From: Gemmatimonadota bacterium
GTDB lineage: Bacteria > Gemmatimonadota > Gemmatimonadetes > Gemmatimonadales > Gemmatimonadaceae
Length of the DNA: 64,000 nucleotides
Reading direction: 5' to 3'
Assembly (NCBI GenBank): GCA_026387915.1
Contig: JAPLKS010000005.1
Span: 62,001 to 126,000 of the forward strand
Made by a program: the position numbers and the translations under genes. Below are positions 16,932 to 25,698 of the stretch, one piece after another (the stretch's first letter is position 1; each line of letters starts with the position of its first letter). The notes beneath the pieces are model-generated. The model did no database searches, had not been told where the DNA came from, and was given only the letters and a program-made list of their open reading frames with translations.

Positions 16932-18094
16932 GCGTTGGCGGCATCCCCAGTCGCTTGCGTTCCGGGGTCTGGCGTTGCCTTCCACTCCGCCACCAACCGC
17001 CTGAACGTTCCATCAGCATGCGTAAAGAACCGCTTGAATGACTCACAAAAGTAACTGACCCCCGCGCCAGCCCCCGCACCCACTCGGTCCTTGGGGCACC
17101 CGCCCTGACAATAGCTCCGCCACTGGCAACTCAAGCAGGGCGCCGGCTGATGCTTCTTCTTGAGCCCAAAAGCCTGCTGCGCCTCGCTGTTCAGCATCGC
17201 CGACAGCGATCCGTCGAGCACACTCCCCAAGCGATGCTCCGGATTCACATAGAAGTCACAGCTGAACAGCTCCCCCGTGTGCTCCACCACGAGATAGGTG
17301 CCGCACTCCTCGAGCAGCGTGCAATCGCGTGGCGCCAATCCCGCATACGCGTACAGCAACGACTCAAAAAAGCGCACCGACGTCGTCGGCTTGCCCTCCA
17401 CAAAGTCGGCTATCCATAAATCGAAGATCGCGCAGAGAAACTCACCGTACGCATCCGCCGGCACCGAGTGCGCCGCTATCCCATTGGGCGCGTTCGCATC
17501 GCGGTCGCAGCAGGGTATGAACTGCATGTACGCGAGGCCAGCATCCTTTAAGTAAGTGTAGATCTCCTCAGGATGCTGCACCGAATAATCGGTGACCACC
17601 GACAGCGAGTTCACCGACACCCCCGCGTCGAGCAACAGCTGCGCGCGGTCACTCACCGTCTGCCAAGTGCCCTTCCCGCCGAGGTTCACCCGGTACCGGT
17701 TGTGCACATGCTCGGGACCGTCGAGTGAGAGCCCCACCAAAAAGTGGTACTTCGCCAAAAATGTAGCCCACGACGGATCGAGCTTGATGCCATTGGTCTG
17801 CAGCGCATTGCTCACCCGCTGCCCGCGACCAAACTGCATCTCGTACGCCACCGCCTGCTCAAAGAACGGCAGCCCCATCAACGTGGGCTCCCCACCCTGC
17901 CAGCTGAACGACACCGACTCCTCTGGCTGCGCGAGCAGCTGCCGCACCGTCGCCGCGAGCACCGCGTCCGACATCCGGTGCACCGGCGTCTCCGGAAACA
18001 GCTGCGACGTGCCGAGATAAAAGCAGTACCGGCACCCGATGTTGCAATCGGGGCCCGCGGGCTTGATCAGCACATTCGTGAGTGGCTTCGTCAT
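16928..18094 (-). CDS. Anaerobic sulfatase-maturating radical SAM enzyme
   Basis: A 388-residue radical SAM protein. The cluster motif CNIGCRYC (Cys 17, 21, 24) binds the SAM iron-sulfur cluster, and WQGGEPTL is the family GGE segment. The C-terminal SPASM region has the expected extra cysteines: CTLLEEC, SCDFYV (whose Asp is the likely catalytic base) and CLSCQWRSYCQGGCPKD. It should oxidise the active-site Cys of the neighbouring sulfatase to formylglycine in the cytoplasm before export. It lies 52 bp downstream of that sulfatase on the same strand, but an intrinsic terminator occupies the gap, so its expression probably depends on readthrough or its own promoter. No strong Shine-Dalgarno sequence is visible. 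Confidence 0.9.
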   Translation of the reverse strand: MTKPLTNVLIKPAGPDCNIGCRYCFYLGTSQLFPETPVHRMSDAVLAATVRQLLAQPEESVSFSWQGGEPTLMGLPFFEQAVAYEMQFGRGQRVSNALQTNGIKLDPSWATFLAKYHFLVGLSLDGPEHVHNRYRVNLGGKGTWQTVSDRAQLLLDAGVSVNSLSVVTDYSVQHPEEIYTYLKDAGLAYMQFIPCCDRDANAPNGIAAHSVPADAYGEFLCAIFDLWIADFVEGKPTTSVRFFESLLYAYAGLAPRDCTLLEECGTYLVVEHTGELFSCDFYVNPEHRLGSVLDGSLSAMLNSEAQQAFGLKKKHQPAPCLSCQWRSYCQGGCPKDRVGAGAGAGVSYFCESFKRFFTHADGTFRRLVAEWKATPDPGTQATGDAANA

Positions 18095-18098
18095 GGTC

Positions 18099-18136
18099 TA
18101 AAAAACAACGGCGTGGAATCACGCTCCACGCCGTTG
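18099..18136 (-). terminator. Intrinsic terminator between sulfatase and maturase
   Basis: There is a perfect 12-bp stem, CAACGGCGTGGA with TCCACGCCGTTG, and a 7-base loop. Read on the minus strand the stem is followed by a run of six T residues, the classic rho-independent layout. It lies only 4 bases before the start codon of the maturase gene. Confidence 0.85.
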
Positions 18137-18146
18137 CCTCCCGTTG

Positions 18147-19664
18147 TCATGAAGTCGTGGCGAGCCCGAACAGATTGCGCTTCAAACTGTCCTCCCACCG
18201 CGCCATCGTGGCATGGTAATCGCGCACCTTGTCGGGATACCGCCCCGCGAGATTGTAGGCTTCGCCAGGGTCGGTCTTCAGATTAAACAAGAGCGGAAGT
18301 GGACCGGTGGTCTGCCGCGCCAACCATCCGAGCTTCTGGTTCACCGGCATCGGCCACACATAGTGATTGACTTTCCGAATGAACTTCCAGTCGCCCGCCC
18401 GCATGCCCTCGAGCGTTCCCTGATGATAAAAATACAACTCGCGCGGCGCCGCAGGCTCGGCGGGATGCTTCATCTGATTCACCAATGACACACCGTCAAT
18501 CGTGCGGTCCGACGGCGTGTGAATTCCCGCCAGCGAGAGTAGCGTCGGAAATACATCAATATTCATCGCCAGCGTGTCGCACACCTGGCCACGCGGAATT
18601 ACGCCGTCCCAGCGCATGATCATCGGCACACGATGCCCACCTTCAAAACTCTGTCCCTTCCGTCCGCGGAATCCGGCGGGGCTCCCGTCATACCACGGGC
18701 CGTTGTCGCTCGTAAAAAGAATGATCGTGTTCTTGTCCTGCCCACTCTTCTTGAGCGTCTCCATCAAGCGACCAAAGTTCCAGTCAATCTCCTGAATAGA
18801 GTCGCCATAGAGTCCGCCGTCTGACGTATCCTTGAACTGCGCCGACGCCGCAAGCGGACGGTGCGGATACGTGTGCGCCAAATACAAGAAGAACGGCGTG
18901 TCCTTGCTGCTCTCCACAATCTTCACCGCCTCATCCGTGTAGAGGCGCGTCAACTTGGTACGGTCGGTGATATCGGCTTCAATCGTCTCGCGGTCTCGGT
19001 ACAACGGAAACGGGCTCATGTCATTGCTGTGCGGCACGCCATAGAAACTCTGGAAGCCATGCTCCAGCGGATGAAAGCGCGGCGCCGTTTTGAAATCGCC
19101 GAGGTGCCACTTGCCGATCATGGCCGTGCGATAGCCACGCCGCTGCAGCGCTTCGCCAATCGTCACCTCAAAGGCATCGAGCCCTTCAGCGCCGACCTCT
19201 GAATCCATGTCCATGAGACCGACGGCGCCGGTCACAAAGCCGAGTTGATTCAGCAGCTTGATCTTGAGACTCGTCGTACTCGGCATCAGCGGAAAATCGA
19301 GCCGCATCCGCTTGGGGTAACGTCCCGTGAGCAGTCCCGCGCGCGACGGTGTGCACACCGAGTCGCAGGCGTGAAAGTCGGTGAAGCGCACGCCCTGCGC
19401 CGCCATCGCATCGATGTTTGGCGTCTTCACTGCCCCGCTGCCGTAGCAGCCGAGATCGCCGTAGCCGAGGTCGTCGCAGTTGACGAGAATCACATTGGGC
19501 GGCCGCCCCGTGAAGGCAGGGTCGAGCCCGACGATGTCCCCAATCGCGCGCTTCGCCGGAAAGGGCACCGGCTTCTCTTTCATGAAATAGCAGCTGCCTG
19601 CCGCGAGGCCTACGCCGCCAACCGCGACGCCGCCAAGGAAGTTTCTGCGAGAGATGGGGGACAT
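18147..19664 (-). CDS. Tat-exported Cys-type S1 sulfatase
   Basis: A 505-residue sulfatase. ATG 19664 begins a twin-arginine signal (SRRNFLGG); the frame is open upstream but those residues do not look like a leader. Family marks are VNCDDLGYGDLGCYG (metal-binding acidic residues), the signature CTPSRAGLLTGR with Cys 104 as the formylglycine precursor, GKWHLG, and FTSDNGPWYD. This is an alkaline-phosphatase-fold type I sulfatase needing Ca2+ and formylglycine, probably acting on sulfated organics or glycans in the periplasm. The maturase directly downstream is its natural partner. An intrinsic terminator follows its stop. The FGGY kinase upstream is 124 bp away and may be a separate unit. Confidence 0.92.
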   Translation of the reverse strand: MSPISRRNFLGGVAVGGVGLAAGSCYFMKEKPVPFPAKRAIGDIVGLDPAFTGRPPNVILVNCDDLGYGDLGCYGSGAVKTPNIDAMAAQGVRFTDFHACDSVCTPSRAGLLTGRYPKRMRLDFPLMPSTTSLKIKLLNQLGFVTGAVGLMDMDSEVGAEGLDAFEVTIGEALQRRGYRTAMIGKWHLGDFKTAPRFHPLEHGFQSFYGVPHSNDMSPFPLYRDRETIEADITDRTKLTRLYTDEAVKIVESSKDTPFFLYLAHTYPHRPLAASAQFKDTSDGGLYGDSIQEIDWNFGRLMETLKKSGQDKNTIILFTSDNGPWYDGSPAGFRGRKGQSFEGGHRVPMIMRWDGVIPRGQVCDTLAMNIDVFPTLLSLAGIHTPSDRTIDGVSLVNQMKHPAEPAAPRELYFYHQGTLEGMRAGDWKFIRKVNHYVWPMPVNQKLGWLARQTTGPLPLLFNLKTDPGEAYNLAGRYPDKVRDYHATMARWEDSLKRNLFGLATTS

Positions 19665-19788
19665 GACTGATTGGTAAAGGTTCAATCCAACGTGATAAAG
19701 TATGGAGCCGCGGGGAACCGCCCGCCACAGTACGACGTGAGATCCAACAAGCTGAGATTCCCCAAGCCCACCGAGCATCACAAAACGT

Positions 19789-21351
19789 CTACGACTCGGG
19801 ATACCCCGTAATCGCCTGAATCTCGTGGTACATCGGGAGTAACTGCTTATACATCGTGAGATACACCTTGCGGTACAACTGCTCGTAAATCGCCTGGTTT
19901 TTCGGAATCGGCATAAAGAGCTCGCGCACACGGGTCATCGCGCCGACCGCCGTATTGAAGTCGGGATACAATTTCATCCCCACCGCGGCAATAATGGCCG
20001 CGCCGAGCACCGAGGTCTCACTTGTGTGCGGCCGCCGCACGGGGAGCCCAAAGACGTCGGCCGTGATTTGCATAATTGCGTCGCTCTTGGAGCCGCCACC
20101 GGTGGCACGAATCTCCGTGATCGCCACACGGTTCTTCTTCTGCGTCAGCTCCGCGCCTTCCTTGAGCGCGTACGCGAGCCCTTCGATAATTGAGCGATAC
20201 AGATGCGCGCGCGTGTGCACATCGCCAAAGCCTATCACTGCACCCTTGGCGTTCGCGCTATGCTCCGGCCCTGGCGTCCAGTGCGGCTGACACATCAACC
20301 CCATGCTACCGGCCGGTACGGCTTGCAGCAGTTTCTCCATCAGCTCTTCGGGTGCCACATCCTGCTCGCGTGCCTGAAGCCGCTCCTGCAACCCAAACTC
20401 TTCCTTGAACCACGACACCATCCACAGGCCACGCACCACGCCAACCTCGGAATAGAACTGGCCGGGAATCGCCGATGGATATGGCGGCAGTAGCGGGCGC
20501 AGCTCTACGTATTTCTCGTTTTGCGTATTGATCGTGGCCGTCGTCCCAAAGCTGATGCACCCTTGATCTGGCGTCATACAGCCCGCGCCAAGAATGTCGC
20601 ACGCCTTGTCATTGGAGGCGGCTATCAAGGGCAACCCCACCGGAATGCCACTGGCCGCGGCCGCCGCCTCGTGAACTGCACCCAGCGACTCGCTGGGCTG
20701 CACTAACTCGGGCAGCTTCTCCACTTCCACAGGGAAGAGCTTCCACTTGAGGTCCCACCGCCCCGCCCAACCGCCGCGGCGCACATCAAATGGTACGGCC
20801 CCAATGACGCTCCCCACCGAATCACGAAACTCCCCCGTGAGCCGATGGGTGAGATAGCCGGAAAGAAAGAGAAACTTGTGTGTCTGCTTCCACAGCTCGG
20901 GCTCGTTCTGCCGCAGCCAGTTGGACCGCGAATAGCGCGCCGCAAACTCCACAAACCGATGCAGCCCCGCCGCCTTCAACAGCGGCACCAGCACCGGCGG
21001 AATCACCTTGCTCGCGTCCGCCTTGCGCGTATCGAGCCAGACTATTGCTGGTCGCAGCGGCTTTCCCTCGCGGTCCACACTAATCAGCGTCATGCGTTGC
21101 GTGGTGAGCGTCACCGCCACCACCCGCTCACGGACGCTCTGCTCCGCCAACACCTCGTGGCACACCGCACACAACGTGCTCCAATACAGTTCGGGATCCT
21201 GCTCCGCCCACCCCGGCTTCGCGGAGAAGTAGGGCTCAATCGCCTGCTTCACCAAGCGATGCACGCCGCCCTGCAAATCCACCAGCGCCGCGCGCACCGA
21301 CTGCGTGCCCACGTCAATCGAGAGAATCAGCTTGCCCGTGGCGTCTTTCAT
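19789..21351 (-). CDS. FGGY-family carbohydrate (polyol) kinase
   Basis: A 520-residue sugar/polyol kinase. ATG 21351 is preferred over GTG 21375 because it follows GAGGGG and starts the normal N-terminus. The phosphate-1 motif is SIDVGTQSVRAALVD; CISFGTTATI is the phosphate-2 region; ATGGGSKSDAIMQITADVFG with the HTSETSVLGAAI end is the family C-terminal signature. It phosphorylates a sugar or polyol with ATP. Its place downstream of a GlpD-like dehydrogenase and a DHAP-synthase-like flavoprotein suggests glycerol or a related polyol, but it is not a clear glycerol kinase by sequence, and xylulose-type substrates are possible. It is the third metabolic gene of the GntR-led operon, 42 bp after the flavoprotein gene. 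Confidence 0.85.
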   Translation of the reverse strand: MKDATGKLILSIDVGTQSVRAALVDLQGGVHRLVKQAIEPYFSAKPGWAEQDPELYWSTLCAVCHEVLAEQSVRERVVAVTLTTQRMTLISVDREGKPLRPAIVWLDTRKADASKVIPPVLVPLLKAAGLHRFVEFAARYSRSNWLRQNEPELWKQTHKFLFLSGYLTHRLTGEFRDSVGSVIGAVPFDVRRGGWAGRWDLKWKLFPVEVEKLPELVQPSESLGAVHEAAAAASGIPVGLPLIAASNDKACDILGAGCMTPDQGCISFGTTATINTQNEKYVELRPLLPPYPSAIPGQFYSEVGVVRGLWMVSWFKEEFGLQERLQAREQDVAPEELMEKLLQAVPAGSMGLMCQPHWTPGPEHSANAKGAVIGFGDVHTRAHLYRSIIEGLAYALKEGAELTQKKNRVAITEIRATGGGSKSDAIMQITADVFGLPVRRPHTSETSVLGAAIIAAVGMKLYPDFNTAVGAMTRVRELFMPIPKNQAIYEQLYRKVYLTMYKQLLPMYHEIQAITGYPES

Positions 21352-21393
21352 TCGCCCCTCGCGTTGCGATGGCACCTGTCGACAATCACGCGG

Positions 21394-23124
21394 CTACACC
21401 GTGGGGTCGAGCGAATCGAGGCTCAACGTGCCGCCAGGATTCATAACGTTGTGCGGATCAAAGTGCCGCTTTAGAGCCCGCAACACGTCCACCTGCGCCT
21501 TGCCAAGGTGCTGCTCCATCCAGGGCGCAAAGAGCCGCCCCACACCGTGGTGATGACTCACCGAGCCCCCGTGCTCCACAATCTTGCTCACCACGCCGGA
21601 GCGGAACTTAAAGAACTCCTGTTCATTCTTGGGCTTCATCATAAAGATGAAATAGAGGTTCGTCCCCTCAGGATAAAAGTGCGAGGCGTGTGTCAAGCAG
21701 CAGGTGCCCGGCCGCGCCTTTACAAACTCACGCACGCTCCGGTGCAGATGATGCACGTTGTCCCAACTCACACCGGTCTCGAGTGTATCAATGATGATGC
21801 CGTAGTCGAGCAGATCGTCGCGCAGATGCACGTCGGAATAGCGGCCATGCTCCCACTGCTTGGTGGCGTAGCTCGTGAGGGAGATTGCCCCGTTGGCTCG
21901 TGCAATGCGCGCCGCCTGCTGTCGCACATGCACCGCGAAGCCGCGCTCCCCTTCGACCGTTCCAATACACAAACAACGTTGCATCGGCTGCATGCCGCGA
22001 AACCGAAGGTAGCGGTCGAGCCACCCGCCACTAAACCCTTTGAGTTTGAGCCCATTCTCGGTTTCTTCAGGGTCCGAAATCCGCAGCACCGCCGGCATGC
22101 CGAACTCTCCCTGCACCATCTGCCGCGTCGCAGTGACCGCGCTTTCCCACGAGGGGAACATAAATGCAAAGCGCTGCCGATTCTCCGGCCGATGATGAAA
22201 GATCTTCATCGTGACTTCCACCAGAATCCCAAACGCTCCTTCGTTGCCCTTGAGAATGTCGTTCACCTTGGGGCCAGTCGCCGTGCCAGGGATATCGCTC
22301 GTCTTGATTGTGCCAGCGGGGGTCACGTACTCCTGACTGTGCACAATGTCGTAGGCATCGCCGTAGTAGGTGGATGCCTGCCCCGATCCCAACGCCGCCA
22401 CCCATCCGCCCACCGAGGCGAGCTCAAAAGACTGCGGAAAATGCCCACCCGTGTACGGCACGCGCGTACCGAACCGCTCAGGTGCGGCATTGAGCGCGGC
22501 TTCGTAGTCGGGCCCCATCATTCCGGGCTGCACCACGCACGTCTTATTGAGTTCGTTAATCGCCACGATCTTATTCATATGCGTGCGCATCACCACCGCC
22601 ACACCACCTCGGTCGGCCTGTGTGCCGAGTACCACACCGGAGCCCGCGCCAAAGGTGATGATGGCAATGCGATGCGTGTGGCAGTACGCGACAATTTGCT
22701 GCACGTCCGCTTTGTTCCGCGGATGCAACACGAGATCGGGCACCTTGCGCACAATATTGTGGCGTAAGCTGAGGTTTTCGTCGAGCGACTTGCCGTGACT
22801 GAACTTCACACGGCTGTAGTCGTCCATCGCAACATTTTCCTCGCCGACCATCGCGCGAAAGTCGGCAATCTGCGCCGCCGTCAACGTAATCGGCTGCTCA
22901 ACACGCACCGGCTCGTCGCCGCCGGGCTGACGCACACGGAAGTCGTCATCCGTCATTCCGAATTCGCTCTTGAACAGTTCAAACCACGCCGTGTTGGGGT
23001 GCTTGAACTGCTTGGGATCGTACTTGAAGATCGACCGGTAGGAGCCCGCAGCGGGCACATCCTCTCTCCAGTCGGGCTGGAACGCTCCGCTGTCTTTCAA
23101 CGGCACTCTCCGGTGATCGGTCAT
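21394..23124 (-). CDS. FAD-linked oxidase, alkyldihydroxyacetone-phosphate synthase-like
   Basis: A 576-residue flavoprotein of the VAO/PCMH type. The FAD domain carries the diagnostic stretch ITFGAGSGVVLGTQ and later PYTGGHFPQSFELASVGGW. The C-terminal part has SVSHHHGVGRLFAPWM, matching the active-site histidines of alkyl-DHAP synthase, and HFDPHNVMNPGGTL. Animal and myxobacterial AGPS enzymes swap an acyl for a fatty alcohol on DHAP to make ether lipids; D-lactate and glycolate oxidases have the same fold but lack the HHHGVG block. Its ATG overlaps the upstream glpD-like stop as ATGA, so the two are coupled, and that partner would supply DHAP. No peroxisome-type or export signal is present, so it should be cytoplasmic. 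Ether-lipid synthesis is an inference. Confidence 0.85.
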   Translation of the reverse strand: MTDHRRVPLKDSGAFQPDWREDVPAAGSYRSIFKYDPKQFKHPNTAWFELFKSEFGMTDDDFRVRQPGGDEPVRVEQPITLTAAQIADFRAMVGEENVAMDDYSRVKFSHGKSLDENLSLRHNIVRKVPDLVLHPRNKADVQQIVAYCHTHRIAIITFGAGSGVVLGTQADRGGVAVVMRTHMNKIVAINELNKTCVVQPGMMGPDYEAALNAAPERFGTRVPYTGGHFPQSFELASVGGWVAALGSGQASTYYGDAYDIVHSQEYVTPAGTIKTSDIPGTATGPKVNDILKGNEGAFGILVEVTMKIFHHRPENRQRFAFMFPSWESAVTATRQMVQGEFGMPAVLRISDPEETENGLKLKGFSGGWLDRYLRFRGMQPMQRCLCIGTVEGERGFAVHVRQQAARIARANGAISLTSYATKQWEHGRYSDVHLRDDLLDYGIIIDTLETGVSWDNVHHLHRSVREFVKARPGTCCLTHASHFYPEGTNLYFIFMMKPKNEQEFFKFRSGVVSKIVEHGGSVSHHHGVGRLFAPWMEQHLGKAQVDVLRALKRHFDPHNVMNPGGTLSLDSLDPTV

Positions 23125-24755
23125 TGCGGCACCCGCAGCGCTTCCTTTGCCAACGTCATCTCCTGCACTCGGCGCGCGTCATCCCACCCAAGCTCGCGCG
23201 CCATCAGCGCCGCCACTCGGCTCGTCACATCGTCCCCCGGGTACCCGAGGGTGCCGAGCCCCGTGCGGCGGAGCAGCACGTCGAGCAGGGTGTGCGCCAT
23301 CTCCTTGCGCACCGCGTAAACAACTTGCGCCGCAATCTCACCATCGGCGTTGAGCGGTTCGGCCAGCGCCGCGTCGTGACGCGCTAAATCGAGCACCTGC
23401 TGAACGTCGTTGCCGTAGTGCCGTCCGAGCCAGTCGAGCGTGCTCGCCGCAAAACCGCCTGGCGTACGAGCCACGTCGGCGAGAAAGCGGTCCATGTTCT
23501 CAATCTTGCAGCCATCCAGATATCGGTGCGCAGTTCTGCATTCGCCCAACGAACGGCCGAGTTTTTTCGAAACCGTCTGGAGCACCTGCTCCGCAAGATT
23601 GCGACTGGTGGTGTACTTGCCACCCACCACCGTAATCAACCCCTCAATCCCTTGCTCGGCGTTGTCGCAGATTTCATATTTGCGCGACGACTGCCGCGTG
23701 CCGCGCTGCGAGTCATCCACCAGTGGGCGGAGGCCACCATAGGCGTACACCACATCTTCGTAGCGGAGTGGCGTGGCCAGCCTGTCGCTGACGTCGGTGA
23801 GCAGTTCGTCGATCGCCGCTCGCGTCACCGTGTAGTCGTCCGGATTGCCGTGGTACGCACTGTCCGTGAGGCCGATGAGCGTATGCCCGCGCCACGGAAT
23901 GAGGAACACCGGATTCCCCCGCCGCGACGAACAGGCCACCATATGCTCACCCACCAGCGCGCGCGTGATGAGGTGAATCCCCTCGGAGCAGCGCACCTTC
24001 GTGCTGACGCTACTGCCATCGGTGACGGTGTTCAGCAGGATGTCGGCCCAAGGGCCGGTGCAGTTCACCACGAGCTTCGCGCGAATCTCAAGCTCACGAC
24101 CATAAATCAGATCGCGCACCCGCACCCCTTCCACACGATTCCCCTCAGCGCGCAGAAAGCCGTCAACCTGGGTGTAGTTCGCCACGTGCGCCCCGGCGCG
24201 CACCGCTGACCGCACAAAGGCCAGCGTCAGTCGCTCGGGGCAGAGACTCTGACAGTCGTAAAAGACCGTGCCCCCGTGTAGCCCGCGCCCGTCGATCTCC
24301 GGCGCGAGCCGCTGCACGTCCGGCACGCTGAGCATTTTGTGGTTGGGTAACCGCTTACGGCGGTCCCACGTGGAGCGCTTATCGTACGACAACAGATCGT
24401 ACAGAAACATCCCCACTTTGATCTTCCAGCGTTCGGAGTCGGGCCGATCGTCGTAGAGCGGCACCAGTACCGGCTGCGGATACACAAAGTTCGGCGCGAT
24501 GTTCGAGAGCGTCTTTCGCTCACGGAGCGATTCGCGCACTAAGCCAAACTCATAGTTGGCGAGGTAGCGCGAGCCGCCATGAATGAGTTTGGACGTGGCT
24601 GCCGACGTGGCGCCCCCAAAATCCTGACGTTCCACCAGCGCCACCGAGAGCCCCCGCAACGCCGCATCGTACGCGACCGCGGCGCCGGTGATCCCACCAC
24701 CGACGATCACGAGGTCGTACGCCCCGACTGTTTCCCGCTCAACGAACCGCTCCAT
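23121..24755 (-). CDS. glpD: FAD-dependent glycerol-3-phosphate dehydrogenase
   Basis: A 544-residue flavoenzyme. It begins with the FAD-binding motif DLVIVGGGITGAAVAYDAA, followed by the GlpD/GlpA marks GGATSAATSKLIHGGSRYL and, later, LIGLTDSAYHGNPDD and GGKYTTSRNLAEQVL. The C-terminal DAO_C domain is complete, so the length is normal. It oxidises glycerol-3-phosphate to DHAP and passes electrons to quinones at the membrane. A related polyol phosphate (as in erythritol catabolism) is an alternative substrate. It lies 32 bp after the GntR regulator and overlaps the alkyl-DHAP-synthase-like gene by four bases. Confidence 0.88.
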   Translation of the reverse strand: MERFVERETVGAYDLVIVGGGITGAAVAYDAALRGLSVALVERQDFGGATSAATSKLIHGGSRYLANYEFGLVRESLRERKTLSNIAPNFVYPQPVLVPLYDDRPDSERWKIKVGMFLYDLLSYDKRSTWDRRKRLPNHKMLSVPDVQRLAPEIDGRGLHGGTVFYDCQSLCPERLTLAFVRSAVRAGAHVANYTQVDGFLRAEGNRVEGVRVRDLIYGRELEIRAKLVVNCTGPWADILLNTVTDGSSVSTKVRCSEGIHLITRALVGEHMVACSSRRGNPVFLIPWRGHTLIGLTDSAYHGNPDDYTVTRAAIDELLTDVSDRLATPLRYEDVVYAYGGLRPLVDDSQRGTRQSSRKYEICDNAEQGIEGLITVVGGKYTTSRNLAEQVLQTVSKKLGRSLGECRTAHRYLDGCKIENMDRFLADVARTPGGFAASTLDWLGRHYGNDVQQVLDLARHDAALAEPLNADGEIAAQVVYAVRKEMAHTLLDVLLRRTGLGTLGYPGDDVTSRVAALMARELGWDDARRVQEMTLAKEALRVPQ

Positions 24756-24787
24756 GGATTAGCCGATGCTCCCGCGCGCGACGCCCG

Positions 24788-25615
24788 TCATGTCGCGCGC
24801 CGCGTCGACTTCGCCTTCGGCGTCATCTTCGACGGCAGCTTCGGCTTCGGCGTCAACTTCGCCTTCGCCTTCAGCTTCGGCGTCAACTTCGCCTTCGACT
24901 TCGGCTGCGGCTCAATCGCCTTGAGCGACTGGACCTCAGCAAACGCCAGCACCTCCGCCATCACGCGCCTCGCCTTAGACCCATCCTGCTTTTCGATAGC
25001 CGCGCAAATATCGCGGTGAAATTTCATCGAGCGACGCCGATTGGCCTCATCGATGAAGTAGGGCTCAATCGCATCGCGCGTGAACTGCGTAAAGGCATTG
25101 ATCAACAGCACGGCGAGCACATTACCACTCGCCCGCGCAATAATGTTGTGCACTCGCCAATCGCGCTCGGCGAGCGGCATGTCGTCGTGCGCAAAGACGG
25201 TGTCTTGCAGCTCATCGAGATCGCGCGCACTCCGGTGCGCGGCAGCATCAGCGCTCATCTCCGGCAGCAGGAGCCGGCGCAACTGATGCAGATTCATGAA
25301 CACCGGCATATTCGCCTGACCATCGAGCACCAGGAGGTGCCGCGCCAGTTCGAGTCCGCCGCTCTCGAGGTAGTTGCGCACAAACACACCACTGCCGTGT
25401 TTGATCTCAATCAGCCCCATACTCTCGAGCTTATGCAACGCCTCGCGCACGGTGGTGCGATTCACCCCCAGCTGTTCGGCCAATACCCGCTCCGGCGGCA
25501 GCGCCGCGCCGGGTGGCAGGTCACCGCTGATAATGCGGTCCTTGATCTGCTCCATGATTTCCTCATGGAGCCGGGTCTTGGTCAGGGGACGCAACGCACG
25601 CGGGGTGGCACGCAT
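24788..25615 (-). CDS. GntR/FadR-type regulator with a Lys-Pro-rich tail
   Basis: A 275-residue regulator; ATG 25615 was chosen over an upstream GTG because the N-terminus then starts just before the winged helix. Residues about 15-80 form the GntR winged helix (RIISGDLPPGAALPPERVLAEQL, LGVNRTTVREALHKLESMGL). The C-terminal domain is the helical FadR (FCD) type with likely metal/ligand residues in DWRVHNIIAR. The last 40 residues are a repetitive basic tail (KAKLTPK, KAKAKLTPKPK, PKAK) not typical of the family. It heads the operon with the GlpD-like, AGPS-like and FGGY genes and probably represses it. A TGGTCCAACCA operator lies 43 bp upstream. Confidence 0.9.
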   Translation of the reverse strand: MRATPRALRPLTKTRLHEEIMEQIKDRIISGDLPPGAALPPERVLAEQLGVNRTTVREALHKLESMGLIEIKHGSGVFVRNYLESGGLELARHLLVLDGQANMPVFMNLHQLRRLLLPEMSADAAAHRSARDLDELQDTVFAHDDMPLAERDWRVHNIIARASGNVLAVLLINAFTQFTRDAIEPYFIDEANRRRSMKFHRDICAAIEKQDGSKARRVMAEVLAFAEVQSLKAIEPQPKSKAKLTPKLKAKAKLTPKPKLPSKMTPKAKSTRRAT

Positions 25616-25657
25616 AGAGCAGTCGCATCCTGAGAGGCAGGTGGTCGAGTGAACGGA

Positions 25658-25668
25658 TGGTCCAACCA
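25658..25668. promoter_or_regulatory. Likely GntR operator (FadR-subfamily site)
   Basis: TGGTCCAACCA is a TGGT/ACCA inverted repeat with a three-base centre, matching the TNGTNNNACNA pattern of FadR-subfamily GntR sites. It lies 43 bp before the regulator's start codon and just downstream of a candidate promoter, which suits autorepression. Confidence 0.6.
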
Positions 25669-25669
25669 A

Positions 25670-25698
25670 TTAGTACGGAATGGGAGCCGAGCGGTCAA
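25670..25698 (-). promoter_or_regulatory. Candidate sigma-70-type promoter of the GntR operon
   Basis: On the minus strand, TTGACC (-35-like, 5 of 6 matches) and TACTAA (-10-like, weak) are separated by 17 bp. The operator at 25658 would fall at the transcription start. The -10 match is poor, so this is tentative. Confidence 0.4.

Noticed and set aside
21508-22767. A 419-codon plus-strand frame opposite the FAD-linked oxidase
   Set aside because: Antisense shadow of a well-defined flavoprotein; no domain.
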